64,000 bases of DNA from Bradyrhizobium jicamae (GCF_018130695.1 NZ_JAFCJX010000001.1:62001-126000), one strand, 5' to 3'; counted from the first letter of the stretch, positions 43,023 to 53,632 are shown. The notes: a model not told the origin generated them from the letters alone. Numbers and translations: made by a program.

Positions 43023-44522
43023 CTAGTCCTCGTTCGCCTTGAACCGCCCGAGCCCCTTCAGCACGAACGGTGCCAGCAGCGCGATCAGCGCCACCGCGAG
43101 CAGCGTCGCCGAGATCGGGCTTTGCAGCAGCGTCATGGGATCGCCGAGGCTGATCGCGAGTGCGCGGCGCAGCTGGCTCTCAGCGATCGGCCCGAGGATC
43201 AGGCCGACCACGACGGGTGCGATCGGGAAATCGAACCGGCGCATCAGGAAGCCGAGCACGCCGAAGCCGGCCAGCATCGACAATTCGACCACCGAGGGTT
43301 TTGCGGCGATGGTGCCCATGGTCGCGAACACGAGAATGCCCGCGTAAAGCCAGGGTTGCGGGATCGCGAGCAGCCGCACCCACAATCCGACCAGCGGCAG
43401 GTTCAGCACCAGCAGCATCATGTTGGCGATGAACAGGCTCGCGATCAGGCCCCACACCAGATCGGGCCGCTCGGCGAACAGCAGCGGCCCTGGATTGAGA
43501 CCATATTGCTGGAAACCCGCGAGCATCATGGCGGCGGTGGCCGAGGTCGGCAGGCCGAGCGTCAGCAGCGGCACCAGCGTGCCGGCGGCGGAGGCGTTGT
43601 TGGCAGCTTCAGGTCCGGCGACGCCTTCGATCGCGCCCTTGCCGAACTCTTCGGGATGCTTGGTCAGACGCTTCTCGGTCGAATAGGACAGGAAGGTCGG
43701 AATCTCCGCGCCGCCCGCCGGCAGCGCGCCGATCGGGAAGCCGAACATGGTGCCGCGCAGCCAAGGCTTCCACGACCGCTTCCAGTCTTCTTTTGTCATC
43801 CACAGCGAGCCGCGCACCGGCTCGAGCTTCTCCTCGGTGTGGTGACGGCGCGAGGCGACGTAGAGCGCCTCGCCCACGGCGAACAGGCCGACGGCCAGCG
43901 TTGTCACCTCGACGCCATCGAGCAGTTCGGGGACGCCGAATGCGAGGCGCGCCTGCCCCGTCAGCTTGTCGATGCCGACCAGGCCGAGCGTCAGACCGAT
44001 GAACAGGCTGGTCAGGCCGCGGATCGGCGAGTCGCCGAAGGTCGCTGATACCGTGACGAAGGCGACGCACATCAGCGCGAAGTAGTCTTCGGGGCCGAAG
44101 CGCACCGCGAAATCGACCAGCCATGGCGCGAGGAACGCCAAGCCAATGGTGGCGATGGTGCCGGCGACGAAGGAGCCGATCGCGGATGTCGCGAGCGCCG
44201 GCCCGCCGCGGCCGGCCTTGGCCATCTTGTTGCCTTCGAGCGCGGTCGCCATCGAGGCGCTCTCGCCCGGCGTGTTGATCAGGATCGCGGTGGTCGAGCC
44301 GCCATACATGCCGCCGTAATAGATGCCGGCGAACATGATCAGCGAGCCGCCGGGATCGAGCTTGTAGGTGACCGGCAGCAGCAGCGCGACCGTCAGCGCC
44401 GGGCCGATGCCGGGCAGCACGCCAACCGCGGTGCCGAGGAACACGCCGATCAGCGCATACAGCAGATTCATCGGCTGGACGGCGACCGCCATGCCGTGGG
44501 CCAGCGCCGCAAACGTGTCCAT
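43023..44522 (-). CDS. tctA: Tripartite tricarboxylate transporter, large membrane subunit
   Basis: A 499-residue membrane protein started at [11 protein letters not shown]; the longer frame runs antisense through tctB. Family marks are [54 protein letters not shown] (the highly conserved first block) and [21 protein letters not shown]. About twelve helices. With TctB and TctC it imports a carboxylate using the proton or sodium gradient. The start overlaps the tctB stop by 1 bp. Confidence 0.93.
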   Translation of the reverse strand: MDTFAALAHGMAVAVQPMNLLYALIGVFLGTAVGVLPGIGPALTVALLLPVTYKLDPGGSLIMFAGIYYGGMYGGSTTAILINTPGESASMATALEGNKMAKAGRGGPALATSAIGSFVAGTIATIGLAFLAPWLVDFAVRFGPEDYFALMCVAFVTVSATFGDSPIRGLTSLFIGLTLGLVGIDKLTGQARLAFGVPELLDGVEVTTLAVGLFAVGEALYVASRRHHTEEKLEPVRGSLWMTKEDWKRSWKPWLRGTMFGFPIGALPAGGAEIPTFLSYSTEKRLTKHPEEFGKGAIEGVAGPEAANNASAAGTLVPLLTLGLPTSATAAMMLAGFQQYGLNPGPLLFAERPDLVWGLIASLFIANMMLLVLNLPLVGLWVRLLAIPQPWLYAGILVFATMGTIAAKPSVVELSMLAGFGVLGFLMRRFDFPIAPVVVGLILGPIAESQLRRALAISLGDPMTLLQSPISATLLAVALIALLAPFVLKGLGRFKANED

Positions 44523-45007
44523 CACAGCAGTCGCTCCAGCGGTCCGGCGGGCAGGCTCAGCGTCAACAGGCGGTCGAACGCGAGATAGATGAGGGTCGAC
44601 ATCACCAGCGCGATGATGCTGTCGACGAGGATGGCGCGGCGGCCGAACGCGGCCGAGGTCGTGACGAACAGCGCCGAGGTCGCGAGGATGAAGCCGCCGC
44701 CGAAGCCGATGATGCCGATCAAAAGCGCAAGGCCGATCAGGATCAGGACAACAGGCACCGGATCGGTGCTCTCGCGCGCCGGCAGATTGCCGCGCAACGC
44801 GTCGATGAAATTGCCGATCGCGAGCAGCGCGAGGCCGCAGGCGATCACGACCGGCATCGCCTCGGGTCCCATGCCGTACATCGCACCCGATGACAAGCCG
44901 CGCGCGTCCCACACCAGCACCGCAGCGAGTGCGGCGAGCAGCGCCGCGATCACGATGCCGGCGCGATCAACGCGCCGCTGATGTTGCGCGGGATCGCCTG
45001 AGCTCAT
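44522..45007 (-). CDS. tctB: Tripartite tricarboxylate transporter, small membrane subunit
   Basis: A 161-residue protein with four hydrophobic segments ([57 protein letters not shown] and an end helix), as expected for TctB. Its ATG overlaps the tctC stop by 4 bp and its stop overlaps the tctA start by 1 bp. Confidence 0.9.
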   Translation of the reverse strand: MSSGDPAQHQRRVDRAGIVIAALLAALAAVLVWDARGLSSGAMYGMGPEAMPVVIACGLALLAIGNFIDALRGNLPARESTDPVPVVLILIGLALLIGIIGFGGGFILATSALFVTTSAAFGRRAILVDSIIALVMSTLIYLAFDRLLTLSLPAGPLERLL

Positions 45008-45972
45008 GACTTGACGAGGCCGACGGACTTCAGCACGTCGGTGACGCGCACGGTTTCCTTCTTCAGGAAGTCGGCAAAGGCGTCACCACCGAGATAGGCA
45101 TCCTCCCAGCCCTTCTGCTTGAGGATTTCCTTCCAGGAATCCGACTTCACCATCTTCTCGACCGCGTCGCTCAGCACCTTCTTCTGCTCCGGCGTGATGC
45201 CGGGTGGCGCCACCACCGAACGCCAGTTGGCGATCACGAGGTCGATGCCCTGCTCCTTGAAGGTCGGGATGTCGCTGCCCGCGATCCGCTTCTCGGAGGT
45301 GATGCCGATCGCGCGCAGCTTGCCGGACTTGATCTGGCCTTCGTATTCGCTCAACCCCGAAATGCCCGCGGTGACCTTGGCGCCGAGGATCGCCGCCAGC
45401 GACTCGCCGCCGCCGGAGAACGGGATGTAGTTGATCTTCTTCGGATCGGCGCCGACCGCGCCGGCGAACAGCGCCGCCATCACGTGATCGACGCCGCCGG
45501 CCGAGCCGCCGGCGAAGGTGACTTTTGCAATGTCGGCCTTGACCGCCGCGGCAAGATCCTGCGCCGTTTTGATCGGCGAGCTCGCCGGAACGACGATCAC
45601 CTGAATCTCTTCCGTAAGGCGTGCGATCGGCGTCACCTGCTCCAGCGTCACCGGCGATTTGTTCATGGCGAGCGCACCAACCATGACGAAGCCGTTGACC
45701 ATCAGCTGATGACCGTCGCCCTTCGCGCCGTTGACGAACTGCGCAATGCCGACGCTGCCGCCCGCGCCGGGGACGTTGGTCACCTGCACGCTGCGCGCCA
45801 CGCCCGAGGCGACCAGCGCCTGCTGCATCGAGCGCGCGGTCTGGTCCCAGCCGCCGCCGGGCGCCGCCGGCGCCATCACCTTGAGCTCGAGCTGCTGCGC
45901 AAAGGCAGGCGCGGCCACACTGAGGGTCAGCGCGACGGCTGCGCCGGCAAGGCGCGCGGGAAATCGAAACAT
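45004..45972 (-). CDS. tctC: Tripartite tricarboxylate transporter, periplasmic binding protein
   Basis: A 322-residue protein from MFRFPARLAGAAVALTLS, with TGGAGATTGCC before it as ribosome binding site. The signal peptide ends at PAFAQQ. The Bug-type mature part contains LKVMAPAAPGGGWDQTARSMQQAL, NVPGAGGSVGIAQFVNGAKGDG and VTAGISGLSEYEGQIKSGKLRAIGI. It differs from the orphan Bug protein at 20879 in its ligand-binding loop. The ligand is an unknown carboxylate. The IclR gene upstream is the likely controller. Confidence 0.92.
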   Translation of the reverse strand: MFRFPARLAGAAVALTLSVAAPAFAQQLELKVMAPAAPGGGWDQTARSMQQALVASGVARSVQVTNVPGAGGSVGIAQFVNGAKGDGHQLMVNGFVMVGALAMNKSPVTLEQVTPIARLTEEIQVIVVPASSPIKTAQDLAAAVKADIAKVTFAGGSAGGVDHVMAALFAGAVGADPKKINYIPFSGGGESLAAILGAKVTAGISGLSEYEGQIKSGKLRAIGITSEKRIAGSDIPTFKEQGIDLVIANWRSVVAPPGITPEQKKVLSDAVEKMVKSDSWKEILKQKGWEDAYLGGDAFADFLKKETVRVTDVLKSVGLVKS

Positions 45973-46087
45973 GAGGGCAATCTCCAGGCTCGTGCGGACG
46001 TTGTTGCGTGTTGGCCGCATTGTGTCGTTTCGCCGCATATCAGCCAAAACGGCTGATGCTGTCCAGCGACGACGCCCTGGTTCCGTA

Positions 46088-46945
46088 TTAACAAGAAGTC
46101 GGCATCACCCCGCCGAGTGCGAGCGTCAACTCCTGCGCGACCTCGCGCACGATCTGGCCGACTTCCGGCAATCTCTCGTCCGTCAAGCGGCTTGTCATGC
46201 CGGAGACGGAGATCGCCGCGAGCGGTTCGGCGCAGTCGTTGTACACAACTGCGGCAATACAGCGCAGGCCCATACAGGCCTCTTCGTCGTCGAGCGCGTA
46301 GCCCTGCTTGCGGATCTTTTCCAGCTCCCTGAACAGGTCGCTCGGCCGCACGATCGATTTTTCCGTCAAGCGCGGCATGCCGTGGTGACGGATGATGGCG
46401 CTGACGTCGTCATTGGAATAGGTCGCGAGCACCGCCTTGCCGACGCCGGAGGCGACCATTGCGGCACGGCCGCCGACCTTGGTCAGCGAGCGCATGATCT
46501 CGCGGCTCTCCATGCGCGTCAGCACGATGATGAACTCGTCGTCGACGACGGCGAGATTGGCCGTCTCGCGGGTCAGGTCGCGCAGCTTGCGCAGATAGGG
46601 AATCGCCTGGGCCGAGAAATTGCGGCGGCGCGCAAACGTCGCGCCCACGCTGAAGGCGCGCGAGCCGACATGCCACTTGGATTGGGTGCGGTCGAACTGG
46701 ACGAAGCGCCGACTTTCCAGCGTCGCCAGCAAACGATGCACGGTCGAGGTCGACAATCCCGTGCGGACGGCGAGGTCGCTGAGGCGATACCCCTCGTCGT
46801 CCTCGGCGAGCGTGGTGAGGATCGATAATGCGCGGTCGACGGACTGCACGCCGCCGTCGCGGGCCTCGGGCTCGTTCTCACCTGTGGATTTCGGCTCAAC
46901 GGCCCTGCGGCGGATCACGGCTTTCCTCATCGCGACCTGCATCAT
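46088..46945 (-). CDS. IclR-family transcriptional regulator
   Basis: A 285-residue protein. The helix-turn-helix is in SVDRALSILTTLAEDDEGYRLSDLAVRTGLSTSTVHRLLATL (about residues 34-76). The effector domain shows the family's conserved end, RCIAAVVYNDCAEPLAAISVSG. The start MMQVAMRKAVIRRR is a guess; internal ATGs at residues 2 and 6 are alternatives. It lies upstream of the tctC-tctB-tctA operon in the same direction and probably regulates it in response to a carboxylate. Confidence 0.9.
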   Translation of the reverse strand: MMQVAMRKAVIRRRAVEPKSTGENEPEARDGGVQSVDRALSILTTLAEDDEGYRLSDLAVRTGLSTSTVHRLLATLESRRFVQFDRTQSKWHVGSRAFSVGATFARRRNFSAQAIPYLRKLRDLTRETANLAVVDDEFIIVLTRMESREIMRSLTKVGGRAAMVASGVGKAVLATYSNDDVSAIIRHHGMPRLTEKSIVRPSDLFRELEKIRKQGYALDDEEACMGLRCIAAVVYNDCAEPLAAISVSGMTSRLTDERLPEVGQIVREVAQELTLALGGVMPTSC

Positions 46946-47002
46946 ATCAGCCTGTCAAACTAGCGGCGTGCCACCCGTCAAACTTTCCCGCATCGTGGAA
47001 AA

Positions 47003-47032
47003 CGCCGCTCCGGAGCATGTTCCGGAGCGGCG
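47003..47032 (-). terminator. Intrinsic terminator of the acyl-CoA synthetase gene
   Basis: A 12-bp perfect stem (CGCCGCTCCGGA/TCCGGAGCGGCG) with a 6-base loop lies just past the stop of the minus-strand synthetase gene and is followed on that strand by TTTTCC. Confidence 0.8.
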
Positions 47033-47047
47033 CAAACTATTGATAGA

Positions 47048-49177
47048 TCAGAGCAGGCCCGCGCCGCGCGCCCACTTGTACTTGGCGCCGAGCACCTCGA
47101 CCGGCAGCTCGGTCGAATAGGCATAGGCCGGGATGCCGTGCTGGTAGAGATATTCGGCGGCTTCCTCGACCTCGACGTCGCCCGCGAGCGAGGCGACCAT
47201 CGGCTTCACGAAGCCCTTGGCCTCCATCTCCTTCTTCACCTCGACCATGTTGCGCGCGAACACCATCGGCGGGGTCACGATCGTGTGCCAGTAGCCGAGG
47301 ATCAGCGAGTGGATGCGCTCATCCGACAGGCCGAGCTTGACCGTGTTGACGTAGGTGATCGGCGGCTCGCCACCGGTGATATCCACAGGATTTCCGGCCG
47401 CGCCGAACGGCGGGATGAACTTGCGGAAGGCCGCATCGAGATCCGGCGGCATCGACATCAGCGACAGGCCGTTGTCGACGCAGGAGTCCGACAGCAGCAC
47501 GCCCGAACCACCGGCACCGGTGATGATCAGCACGTTCTCGCCCTTCGGCGTCGGCAGCACCGGCACGCCACGGGCAAATTCGAGCAGCTGGCGAAGCGAA
47601 CGTGCGCGGATCACGCCGGACTGCTTGAACACGTCCTCGTAGATCTTGTCGTTGCCGGCGAGCGCGCCGGTGTGCGACGAGGCCGCCTTCGCGCCGGCCG
47701 AGGTGCGGCCGGCCTTGAGGACGACGACCGGCTTCTTCTTGGAGACGCGCCTGGCGGCTTCCGCGAAGGCGCGGCCGTCCTTCAGATCCTCGCAATGCTG
47801 CGCGATGAGATTGGTGTTGGGATCCTGCTCGAAGAAGGCGAGCAGATCGTCCTCGTCGATGTCGGACTTGTTGCCGAGGCCGACGATCGCCGACACACCC
47901 ATCTTCGCCGAGCGCGAAAAGCCGATGATCGCCATGCCGATGCCGCCGGACTGCGACGACAGCGCCGCGTGGCCCTTGACGTCGTAGGCGGTGCAGAAGG
48001 TCGCGCAGAGGTTCGACCACGTATAATAGAAGCCGTAGATGTTCGGCCCCATCAGGCGGACGTTGTACTTCTTGCCGACCTCGACGATCTCGGCCTGCAG
48101 CTCCGGCGCGCCGGCTTCGGCAAAGCCCGAGGGAATCAGCACCGCGCCCGGAATTTTCTTCTCGCCGCATTCGGCGAGTGCGCCGGCGACGAATTTTGCC
48201 GGGATCGCGAACACAGCGGTATCGATCACGCCGGGAACGTCCTTGACGCTCTTGTAGGCCTTGTAGCCGAGGATCTCCGCGGCCTTCGGATGGATCGGAT
48301 AGATCTCGCCCTTGTAACCGCCGTTGACGAGATTCTTCATCACGGAGTTGCCGATCTTGCCGTCCTCCGCGGAGGCGCCGATCACCGCAACCGCCTTCGG
48401 CTGCATGATGCGGTTCATCGCGGTGACGATCTCTTCGGTCGGGCGCGGCGCCGGGCGCGGCTTGTAGTCGAAGTCCACGACGATGCGGACGTCGGCGGCG
48501 ATCGCATTGGCCTTGGTGGCGAACACAGGGTTGAGGTCGAGCTCGACGATCTCGGGGAAATCGGAGACCAGCTGCGAGACCTTGACGATGACGTCGGACA
48601 GCGCCTCGCGATTGACGGGATCGCCGCCGCGCACACCCTTGAGCATTTCATGAGCCTGGATGCCGTCGAGCATCGACAGCGCGTCCTGCTTCGTGGCGGG
48701 CGCAAGGCGGAAGGTGACATCCTTCAACACTTCGACCAGCACGCCGCCGAGGCCGAAGGCGACCAGCTTGCCGAATGAGCCGTCGGTGATGGAGCCTACG
48801 ATCACCTCGGTGCCGCCGCCCAGCATCTGCTGCACCTGGATGCCTTCGATCTTGGCATCGGCCTTGTACTTCTTGGCGTTGGCGAGAATCGTCTCGTAGC
48901 TCTTCTCGGCTTCAGCGGCACTCTTGACGCCGACGATGACGCCGCCCGCTTCGGTCTTGTGGAGAATGTCCGGCGAGACGATCTTCATCACCACCGGGAA
49001 GCCCATGTCGCCGGCGAGGCGCGCCGCATCGGCCGCCGACTTCGCCACGCCCTCCTTCGGCACCGGGATGCCGTAGGCGTCGCACACGATCTTACCTTCC
49101 GGAGCCGTCAGGCTCGTGCGCTTGTCTGCTTTGACCGCATCGAGAACTTTGCGGACTGCATCTTTTGAGTTTGACAT
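47048..49177 (-). CDS. ADP-forming acyl-CoA synthetase (acetate--CoA ligase family), candidate oxalate or formate activation
   Basis: A 709-residue single-chain enzyme. The ATP-grasp domain comes first (about 15-235; VVMKIVSPDILHKTEAGGV and GIQVQQMLGGGTEVIVGS), then a CoA-binding domain (about 255-380; AVAVIGASAEDGKIGNSVMKNL) and the succinyl-CoA-ligase-like domains (ALSSQSGGIGMAII). The SHTGALAG segment corresponds to the region that carries the phosphohistidine in ADP-forming acetyl-CoA synthetases. It makes an acyl-CoA from acid, ATP and CoA. It is divergent from gntR, the two share operators, and the other genes with this operator are oxalate genes. The likely substrate is therefore oxalate or formate, an inference from context. 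Confidence 0.85.
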   Translation of the reverse strand: MSNSKDAVRKVLDAVKADKRTSLTAPEGKIVCDAYGIPVPKEGVAKSAADAARLAGDMGFPVVMKIVSPDILHKTEAGGVIVGVKSAAEAEKSYETILANAKKYKADAKIEGIQVQQMLGGGTEVIVGSITDGSFGKLVAFGLGGVLVEVLKDVTFRLAPATKQDALSMLDGIQAHEMLKGVRGGDPVNREALSDVIVKVSQLVSDFPEIVELDLNPVFATKANAIAADVRIVVDFDYKPRPAPRPTEEIVTAMNRIMQPKAVAVIGASAEDGKIGNSVMKNLVNGGYKGEIYPIHPKAAEILGYKAYKSVKDVPGVIDTAVFAIPAKFVAGALAECGEKKIPGAVLIPSGFAEAGAPELQAEIVEVGKKYNVRLMGPNIYGFYYTWSNLCATFCTAYDVKGHAALSSQSGGIGMAIIGFSRSAKMGVSAIVGLGNKSDIDEDDLLAFFEQDPNTNLIAQHCEDLKDGRAFAEAARRVSKKKPVVVLKAGRTSAGAKAASSHTGALAGNDKIYEDVFKQSGVIRARSLRQLLEFARGVPVLPTPKGENVLIITGAGGSGVLLSDSCVDNGLSLMSMPPDLDAAFRKFIPPFGAAGNPVDITGGEPPITYVNTVKLGLSDERIHSLILGYWHTIVTPPMVFARNMVEVKKEMEAKGFVKPMVASLAGDVEVEEAAEYLYQHGIPAYAYSTELPVEVLGAKYKWARGAGLL

Positions 49178-49201
49178 CGGCTTCCTCCTGGGACAATTTC
49201 A

Positions 49202-49218
49202 TGGCATTTGGTATGCCA
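49202..49218. promoter_or_regulatory. GntR operator candidate 1 (synthetase side)
   Basis: TGGCATTTGGTATGCCA, with TGGCAT and ATGCCA as perfect 6-bp inverted arms. It lies 25 bp upstream of the synthetase ATG on the minus strand. A TTGACA (-35-like) on that strand lies at 49229-49234. Confidence 0.7.
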
Positions 49219-49282
49219 CGAAAGGAAATGTCAAGGGACTTGATTGGCCGGAATCGCCGAAAACAAGGGCATCTTGACATCG

Positions 49283-49299
49283 TGGTATTTGGTATGCCA
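49283..49299. promoter_or_regulatory. GntR operator candidate 2 (gntR side)
   Basis: TGGTATTTGGTATGCCA, one mismatch between arms. It starts 3 bp after a TTGACA at 49274-49279 and lies 59 bp before the gntR start, so a bound repressor would occupy the gntR promoter. Confidence 0.7.
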
Positions 49300-49357
49300 A
49301 AAATCTAAGGTAATTTCTTCTGCTAAGAAGACGTCTCCAAGAGGAAGGAGACGAGTC

Positions 49358-50089
49358 GTGCCCGAACCAAAACAAAGCAAGGCGTCGCCTGTCATGGCTG
49401 ACACAGATATCGCCATCGTCCGGATCGCTCCGGAGACCAGCTTCAAGAACAAGGCCTACGAGGCCTTGAAAGAAGCGATTCTGAAGATGGATATCTACGC
49501 GACGCCGGAACCGGTGATGCTGGACGAGCGTGCGCTGTCGGAACGGCTCGGCGTCAGCCGCACCCCGATCCGCGAAGCCATCGCGATGCTCGAGCAGGAC
49601 GGTTTCGTCAAAACCGTGCCGCGCCGGGGCATCGTCGTGGTCCGCCGCTCCAAGGCCGAGATCGTCGACATGATCCGCGCCTGGGCGGCGCTGGAGAGCA
49701 TGGCCGCGCGCCTGATCACCACCACCGCGCGCAAGAAGGACATCACGGCACTGCGCGACTTCTTCAAGGATTTCGGTCCGGACCGTCTGCCGCAGGATCA
49801 TGTCGAGGAATACTCGAAAGCCAACATCGCGTTCCATCAGGCGCTGATCGCGCTGTCGGAATCGCCGGTGCTGGTCGATCTGACCAACGACCTGCTGTTG
49901 CACGTGCGCGGCTATCGCCAGCTCACGATCGGACGCAAGGACCGCACCGCGACCTCGCTGCCCGAGCATCTCGGCATGATCGAAGCCCTTGAAGCGCGTG
50001 ACACCGAGCTCGCCGAAAAGCGCGCCCGCGACCACACGCTCGGCCTGGCCGCCTATGTCGAGGCGCACGGCCATGAGCTTTTTACCTAG
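49358..50089 (+). CDS. GntR-family (FCD/FadR subfamily) transcriptional regulator of the oxalate cluster
   Basis: A 243-residue protein started at a GTG (VPEPKQSKASPV) because AGGAAGGAGACG lies 5-15 bp upstream; the in-frame ATG at 49244 lies in front of the operator. The winged HTH is LSERLGVSRTPIREAIAML (about residues 57-75), ending in DGFVKTVPRRGIVVV. The C-terminal FCD effector domain has the metal-type histidines FHQALIALSES and LPEHLGMIEALEARD. FCD domains bind organic acids. The 17-bp operators beside it and along the cluster suggest it controls its own gene, the synthetase and the oxalate genes. Confidence 0.92.
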   Translation: MPEPKQSKASPVMADTDIAIVRIAPETSFKNKAYEALKEAILKMDIYATPEPVMLDERALSERLGVSRTPIREAIAMLEQDGFVKTVPRRGIVVVRRSKAEIVDMIRAWAALESMAARLITTTARKKDITALRDFFKDFGPDRLPQDHVEEYSKANIAFHQALIALSESPVLVDLTNDLLLHVRGYRQLTIGRKDRTATSLPEHLGMIEALEARDTELAEKRARDHTLGLAAYVEAHGHELFT

Positions 50090-50187
50090 AGACACTGTTT
50101 ACGTAGAGAACTGCCACCAAAGTCCACTCGCATCGAGACGAGTCACAACTCGTCCGAAACCAGGAAACGATCAGGGAGACGTTGCCC

Positions 50188-51918
50188 ATGCTGAATACCG
50201 CCGCCAAGACCGAAGCACCGGGCACCGAGCAGGAGCTCACTGACGGTTTCCACCTCGTCATCGATGCGCTCAAGCTCAACGGCATCAACACGATCTACAA
50301 CGTGCCGGGTATTCCGATCACGGATCTCGGCCGCATGGCGCAGGCCGCGGGCATCCGCGTGATCTCGTTCCGCCACGAGCAGAACGCAGGTTATGCGGCC
50401 GCGATCGCCGGCTATCTGACCAAGAAGCCCGGCGTCTGCCTCACGGTGTCGGCCCCCGGCTTCCTCAACGGCCTGACGGCGCTGGCCCACGCCACCACCA
50501 ATTGCTACCCGATGATCCTGATCTCGGGCTCCTCCGAGCGCGAAGTCGTCGACCTCCAGCAGGGCGACTATGAAGAGATGGATCAGCTCGCGATCGCAAA
50601 GCCGCTGTGCAAGGCGGCCTATCGCGTGCTGCACGCCCAGGACATCGGCATCGGTCTTGCCCGCGCGATCCGCGCCGCGGTCTCCGGCCGTCCGGGCGGC
50701 GTCTATCTCGATCTGCCCGCGAAATTGTTCGGCCAGGTCATGGATGCTGCCGCCGGCGAGAAGTCGCTGGTCAAGGTGATCGACGCCGCGCCCGCGCAAC
50801 TCCCCTCGCCCGCTTCCATCAAGCGCGCGCTCGACGTGCTGAAGGCTGCAAAGCGTCCGCTGATCATCCTCGGCAAGGGCGCGGCCTACGCGCAGGCCGA
50901 TGAGGAGATCAAGTCGTTCGTCGAGACAAGCGGCGTGCCGTTCCTGCCGATGAGCATGGCCAAGGGCCTGCTCCCCGACACCCATCCGCAGTGCGCCGGT
51001 GCGGCGCGCTCGACCGTGCTGAAGGATTCCGACGTCGTGATGCTGATCGGCGCACGGCTGAACTGGCTGCTCTCGCACGGCAAGGGCAAGAGCTGGGGCG
51101 AAACGCCGAAGAAGTTCATCCAGATCGACATCGAGCCGAAGGAGATGGACTCCAACATCGAGATCGTCGCCCCCGTGGTGGGTGACATCGGCTCCTGCGT
51201 CGCCGCGTTCAACCAGGCGATGGGCAACGGCTGGAGCGCCCCGCCCGCCGACTGGACCAAGGCCATCAGCAGCAAGCGCGAAGAGAACATCGCCAAGATG
51301 GCGCCGAAGCTGATGAACAACAAGTCGCCGATGGACTATCACGGCGCGCTCGGCGTGCTGAAGAACGTCATCAAGGATCATCCTGAGGCGATCCTGGTCA
51401 ACGAGGGCGCCAACACGCTCGACCTCGCCCGCGGCGTGATCGACATGTACCGGCCGCGCAAGCGCCTCGACGTCGGCACCTGGGGCGTCATGGGCATCGG
51501 CATGGGCCAGGCGATTGCGGCAACCCTCGAGACCGGCCATCCCGTGCTCGCGGTGGAAGGCGACTCGGCGTTCGGCTTCTCCGGCATGGAGGTCGAGACG
51601 ATCTGCCGCTACAACCTTCCGATCTGCGTCGTCATCTTCAACAATGACGGCATCTATCGCGGCACCGACGTCAACAACGCCAACGCGGATCCCGCGACCA
51701 CCGTGTTCGTCAAGGGCGCGCGCTACGACAAGATGATGGAGGCCTTCGGCGGCGTCGGCGTCAACGCCACTTCGCCGGACGAGCTGAAGCGCGCCGTCAA
51801 CGAGGCGATGTCGTCGGGCAAGCCGACGCTGATCAACGCGGTGATCGATCCGGCCGCGGGCTCGGAGAGCGGCCGCATCGGCAACCTCAATCCGCAAAGC
51901 GTCCTCAAGAAAAAGTAA
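50188..51918 (+). CDS. oxc: Oxalyl-CoA decarboxylase
   Basis: A 576-residue TPP-dependent enzyme that turns oxalyl-CoA into formyl-CoA and CO2 in the cytoplasm. The start [12 protein letters not shown] follows AGGGAGACG. The catalytic Glu64 lies in [22 protein letters not shown], the TPP motif is [17 protein letters not shown] ... FNNDGIY, and the ADP-binding middle domain is in [17 protein letters not shown]. The match to E. coli/O. formigenes Oxc by pattern is strong ([24 protein letters not shown] segment). It is followed 60 bp later by the transferase gene. No GntR operator lies directly upstream, so read-through from the gntR promoter is likely. Confidence 0.96.
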   Translation: MLNTAAKTEAPGTEQELTDGFHLVIDALKLNGINTIYNVPGIPITDLGRMAQAAGIRVISFRHEQNAGYAAAIAGYLTKKPGVCLTVSAPGFLNGLTALAHATTNCYPMILISGSSEREVVDLQQGDYEEMDQLAIAKPLCKAAYRVLHAQDIGIGLARAIRAAVSGRPGGVYLDLPAKLFGQVMDAAAGEKSLVKVIDAAPAQLPSPASIKRALDVLKAAKRPLIILGKGAAYAQADEEIKSFVETSGVPFLPMSMAKGLLPDTHPQCAGAARSTVLKDSDVVMLIGARLNWLLSHGKGKSWGETPKKFIQIDIEPKEMDSNIEIVAPVVGDIGSCVAAFNQAMGNGWSAPPADWTKAISSKREENIAKMAPKLMNNKSPMDYHGALGVLKNVIKDHPEAILVNEGANTLDLARGVIDMYRPRKRLDVGTWGVMGIGMGQAIAATLETGHPVLAVEGDSAFGFSGMEVETICRYNLPICVVIFNNDGIYRGTDVNNANADPATTVFVKGARYDKMMEAFGGVGVNATSPDELKRAVNEAMSSGKPTLINAVIDPAAGSESGRIGNLNPQSVLKKK

Positions 51919-51978
51919 GCCACCCCCTCAACCATGCTTCCCTGCGGTTGGCAGGGGTCAGACAGAGTACGGAGATAT

Positions 51979-53259
51979 ATGATGACCAAGGCGCTCACGG
52001 GCGTTCGCATTCTCGATTTCACCCACGTCCAGTCCGGACCGACCTGCACGCAATTGCTGGCCTGGTTCGGCGCCGACGTGATCAAGGTCGAGCGTCCCGG
52101 TGTCGGCGACATCACGCGCGGCCAGCTGCAGGACATCCCGAACGTGGACAGCCTGTATTTCACCATGCTGAACCACAACAAGCGCTCGATCACGCTCGAC
52201 ACCAAGAACCCCAAGGGCAAGGAAGTCCTGACCGCCCTGATCAAGCAGTGCGACGTGCTGGTGGAGAACTTCGGTCCCGGCGTGCTCGATCGCATGGGCT
52301 TCCCCTGGGAGAAGATCCAGCAGATCAACCCGAAGATGATCGTGGCCTCGATCAAGGGCTTTGGCCCCGGCCCGTACGAAGACTGCAAGGTCTATGAGAA
52401 CGTAGCCCAATGCACCGGCGGCGCCGCCTCGACCACCGGCTTCCGCGATGGCCTGCCGCTGGTCACCGGCGCGCAGATCGGCGATTCCGGCACCGGCCTG
52501 CATCTCGCGCTCGGCATCGTCACCGCGCTCTATCAGCGCACGCATTCCGGCAAGGGCCAGAAGGTCACGGCCGCGATGCAGGACGGCGTGCTCAACCTCG
52601 CCCGCGTCAAGCTGCGCGACCAGCAGCGCCTCGCCCATGGTCCGCTGAAGGAATACAGCCAGTTCGGCGAAGGCATTCCGTTCGGCGATGCCGTGCCGCG
52701 CGCCGGCAACGATTCCGGCGGTGGCCAGCCCGGCCGCATCCTGAAGTGCAAGGGCTGGGAGACCGATCCGAACGCTTACATCTACTTCATCACCCAGGCC
52801 CCGGTCTGGGAGAAGATCTGCGACGTGATCGGCGAGCCGACCTGGAAGACCGATCCGAACTACGCCAAGCCGCCGGCCCGCCTGCCGCGCCTCAACGAGA
52901 TCTTCGCCCGCATCGAACAGTGGACGATGACGAAGACGAAGTTCGAGGCGATGGAGATCCTCAACAAGGACGACATCCCCTGCGGCCCGATCCTGTCGAT
53001 GAAGGAGATCGCCGAGGACCAGTCGCTGCGCGCGACCGGCACCGTGGTCGAGGTCGATCACCCGACTCGCGGCAAGTACATCTCGGTCGGCAACCCGATC
53101 AAGCTGTCGGACTCGGCCAGCGAAGTGACGCGCTCCCCGCTGCTCGGCGAGCACACCGACGAGATCCTGCGCCAGGTGCTCGGCTTCAGCGATCACCAGG
53201 TCGCCGAGATCCACGACTCCGGCGCGCTCGATCCGCCGCGCAAGCAGGCGGCGGAGTAG
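51979..53259 (+). CDS. frc: Formyl-CoA:oxalate CoA-transferase
   Basis: A 426-residue class III CoA-transferase that moves CoA from formyl-CoA to oxalate, giving oxalyl-CoA and formate. The start [14 protein letters not shown] follows CGGAG; the second ATG is an alternative. Family marks agree with E. coli Frc: [74 protein letters not shown] (the catalytic Asp lies in GDSGTG, near residue 169), and the glycine loop [27 protein letters not shown]. It forms the cycle with oxc. A strong terminator follows. Confidence 0.96.
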   Translation: MMTKALTGVRILDFTHVQSGPTCTQLLAWFGADVIKVERPGVGDITRGQLQDIPNVDSLYFTMLNHNKRSITLDTKNPKGKEVLTALIKQCDVLVENFGPGVLDRMGFPWEKIQQINPKMIVASIKGFGPGPYEDCKVYENVAQCTGGAASTTGFRDGLPLVTGAQIGDSGTGLHLALGIVTALYQRTHSGKGQKVTAAMQDGVLNLARVKLRDQQRLAHGPLKEYSQFGEGIPFGDAVPRAGNDSGGGQPGRILKCKGWETDPNAYIYFITQAPVWEKICDVIGEPTWKTDPNYAKPPARLPRLNEIFARIEQWTMTKTKFEAMEILNKDDIPCGPILSMKEIAEDQSLRATGTVVEVDHPTRGKYISVGNPIKLSDSASEVTRSPLLGEHTDEILRQVLGFSDHQVAEIHDSGALDPPRKQAAE

Positions 53260-53282
53260 GCTGCGCGTTCAGAACGAAAACG

Positions 53283-53313
53283 AAAGGCCGCCGGTTTCGG
53301 CGGCCTTTTTGTT
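53283..53313 (+). terminator. Intrinsic terminator of oxc-frc
   Basis: A perfect 10-bp stem AAAGGCCGCC/GGCGGCCTTT with a 6-base loop, followed by TTTTTG. Confidence 0.85.
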
Positions 53314-53615
53314 TGGCAATGCGCCAAGAGCTCGCCGCCGATGGCGGCCGCTATTCGCGGCGTGAAGGAAGACGTCAGCTTGGACGGTCGGTCGAACGGC
53401 GAACGTCGCCGGGGCCTGCAGGTGGTGCACGATCCAGTGGCCGATATCCCCAAGCCAGTTGCCGCCGTCCAAAATGGGTTCCCCTCGAAACGGGACACAA
53501 AATACCACCCTCGCCGGTATCCCTAGGCCATTTTCCTCCCTGGCATGCCAAAACAGTTCCTTTATGTTGCATTGCACAGGCGATAATGCTGCTATGCAAA
53601 CAAATGCATGGCTTT

Positions 53616-53632
53616 TGGCATCTGGTATACAT
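53616..53632. promoter_or_regulatory. GntR operator candidate 3 (small-protein gene)
   Basis: TGGCATCTGGTATACAT matches TGGCATTTGGTATGCCA at 13 of 17 positions; the right half-site is weaker. It overlaps TATACA (-10-like) and lies 58 bp upstream of the 45-residue protein's ATG. Confidence 0.55.

Noticed and set aside
49244..49357. N-terminal extension of GntR from ATG 49244
   Set aside because: It would lie over the operator and promoter, while the GTG at 49358 has a strong ribosome binding site.
50143..51897. 584-codon minus-strand frame over oxc
   Set aside because: Antisense to the oxalyl-CoA decarboxylase gene and without any domain.
53541..53550. TGGCATGCCA as an eighth operator
   Set aside because: The half-sites match but the spacing is 7 bp shorter than in all other copies, so it is not counted.
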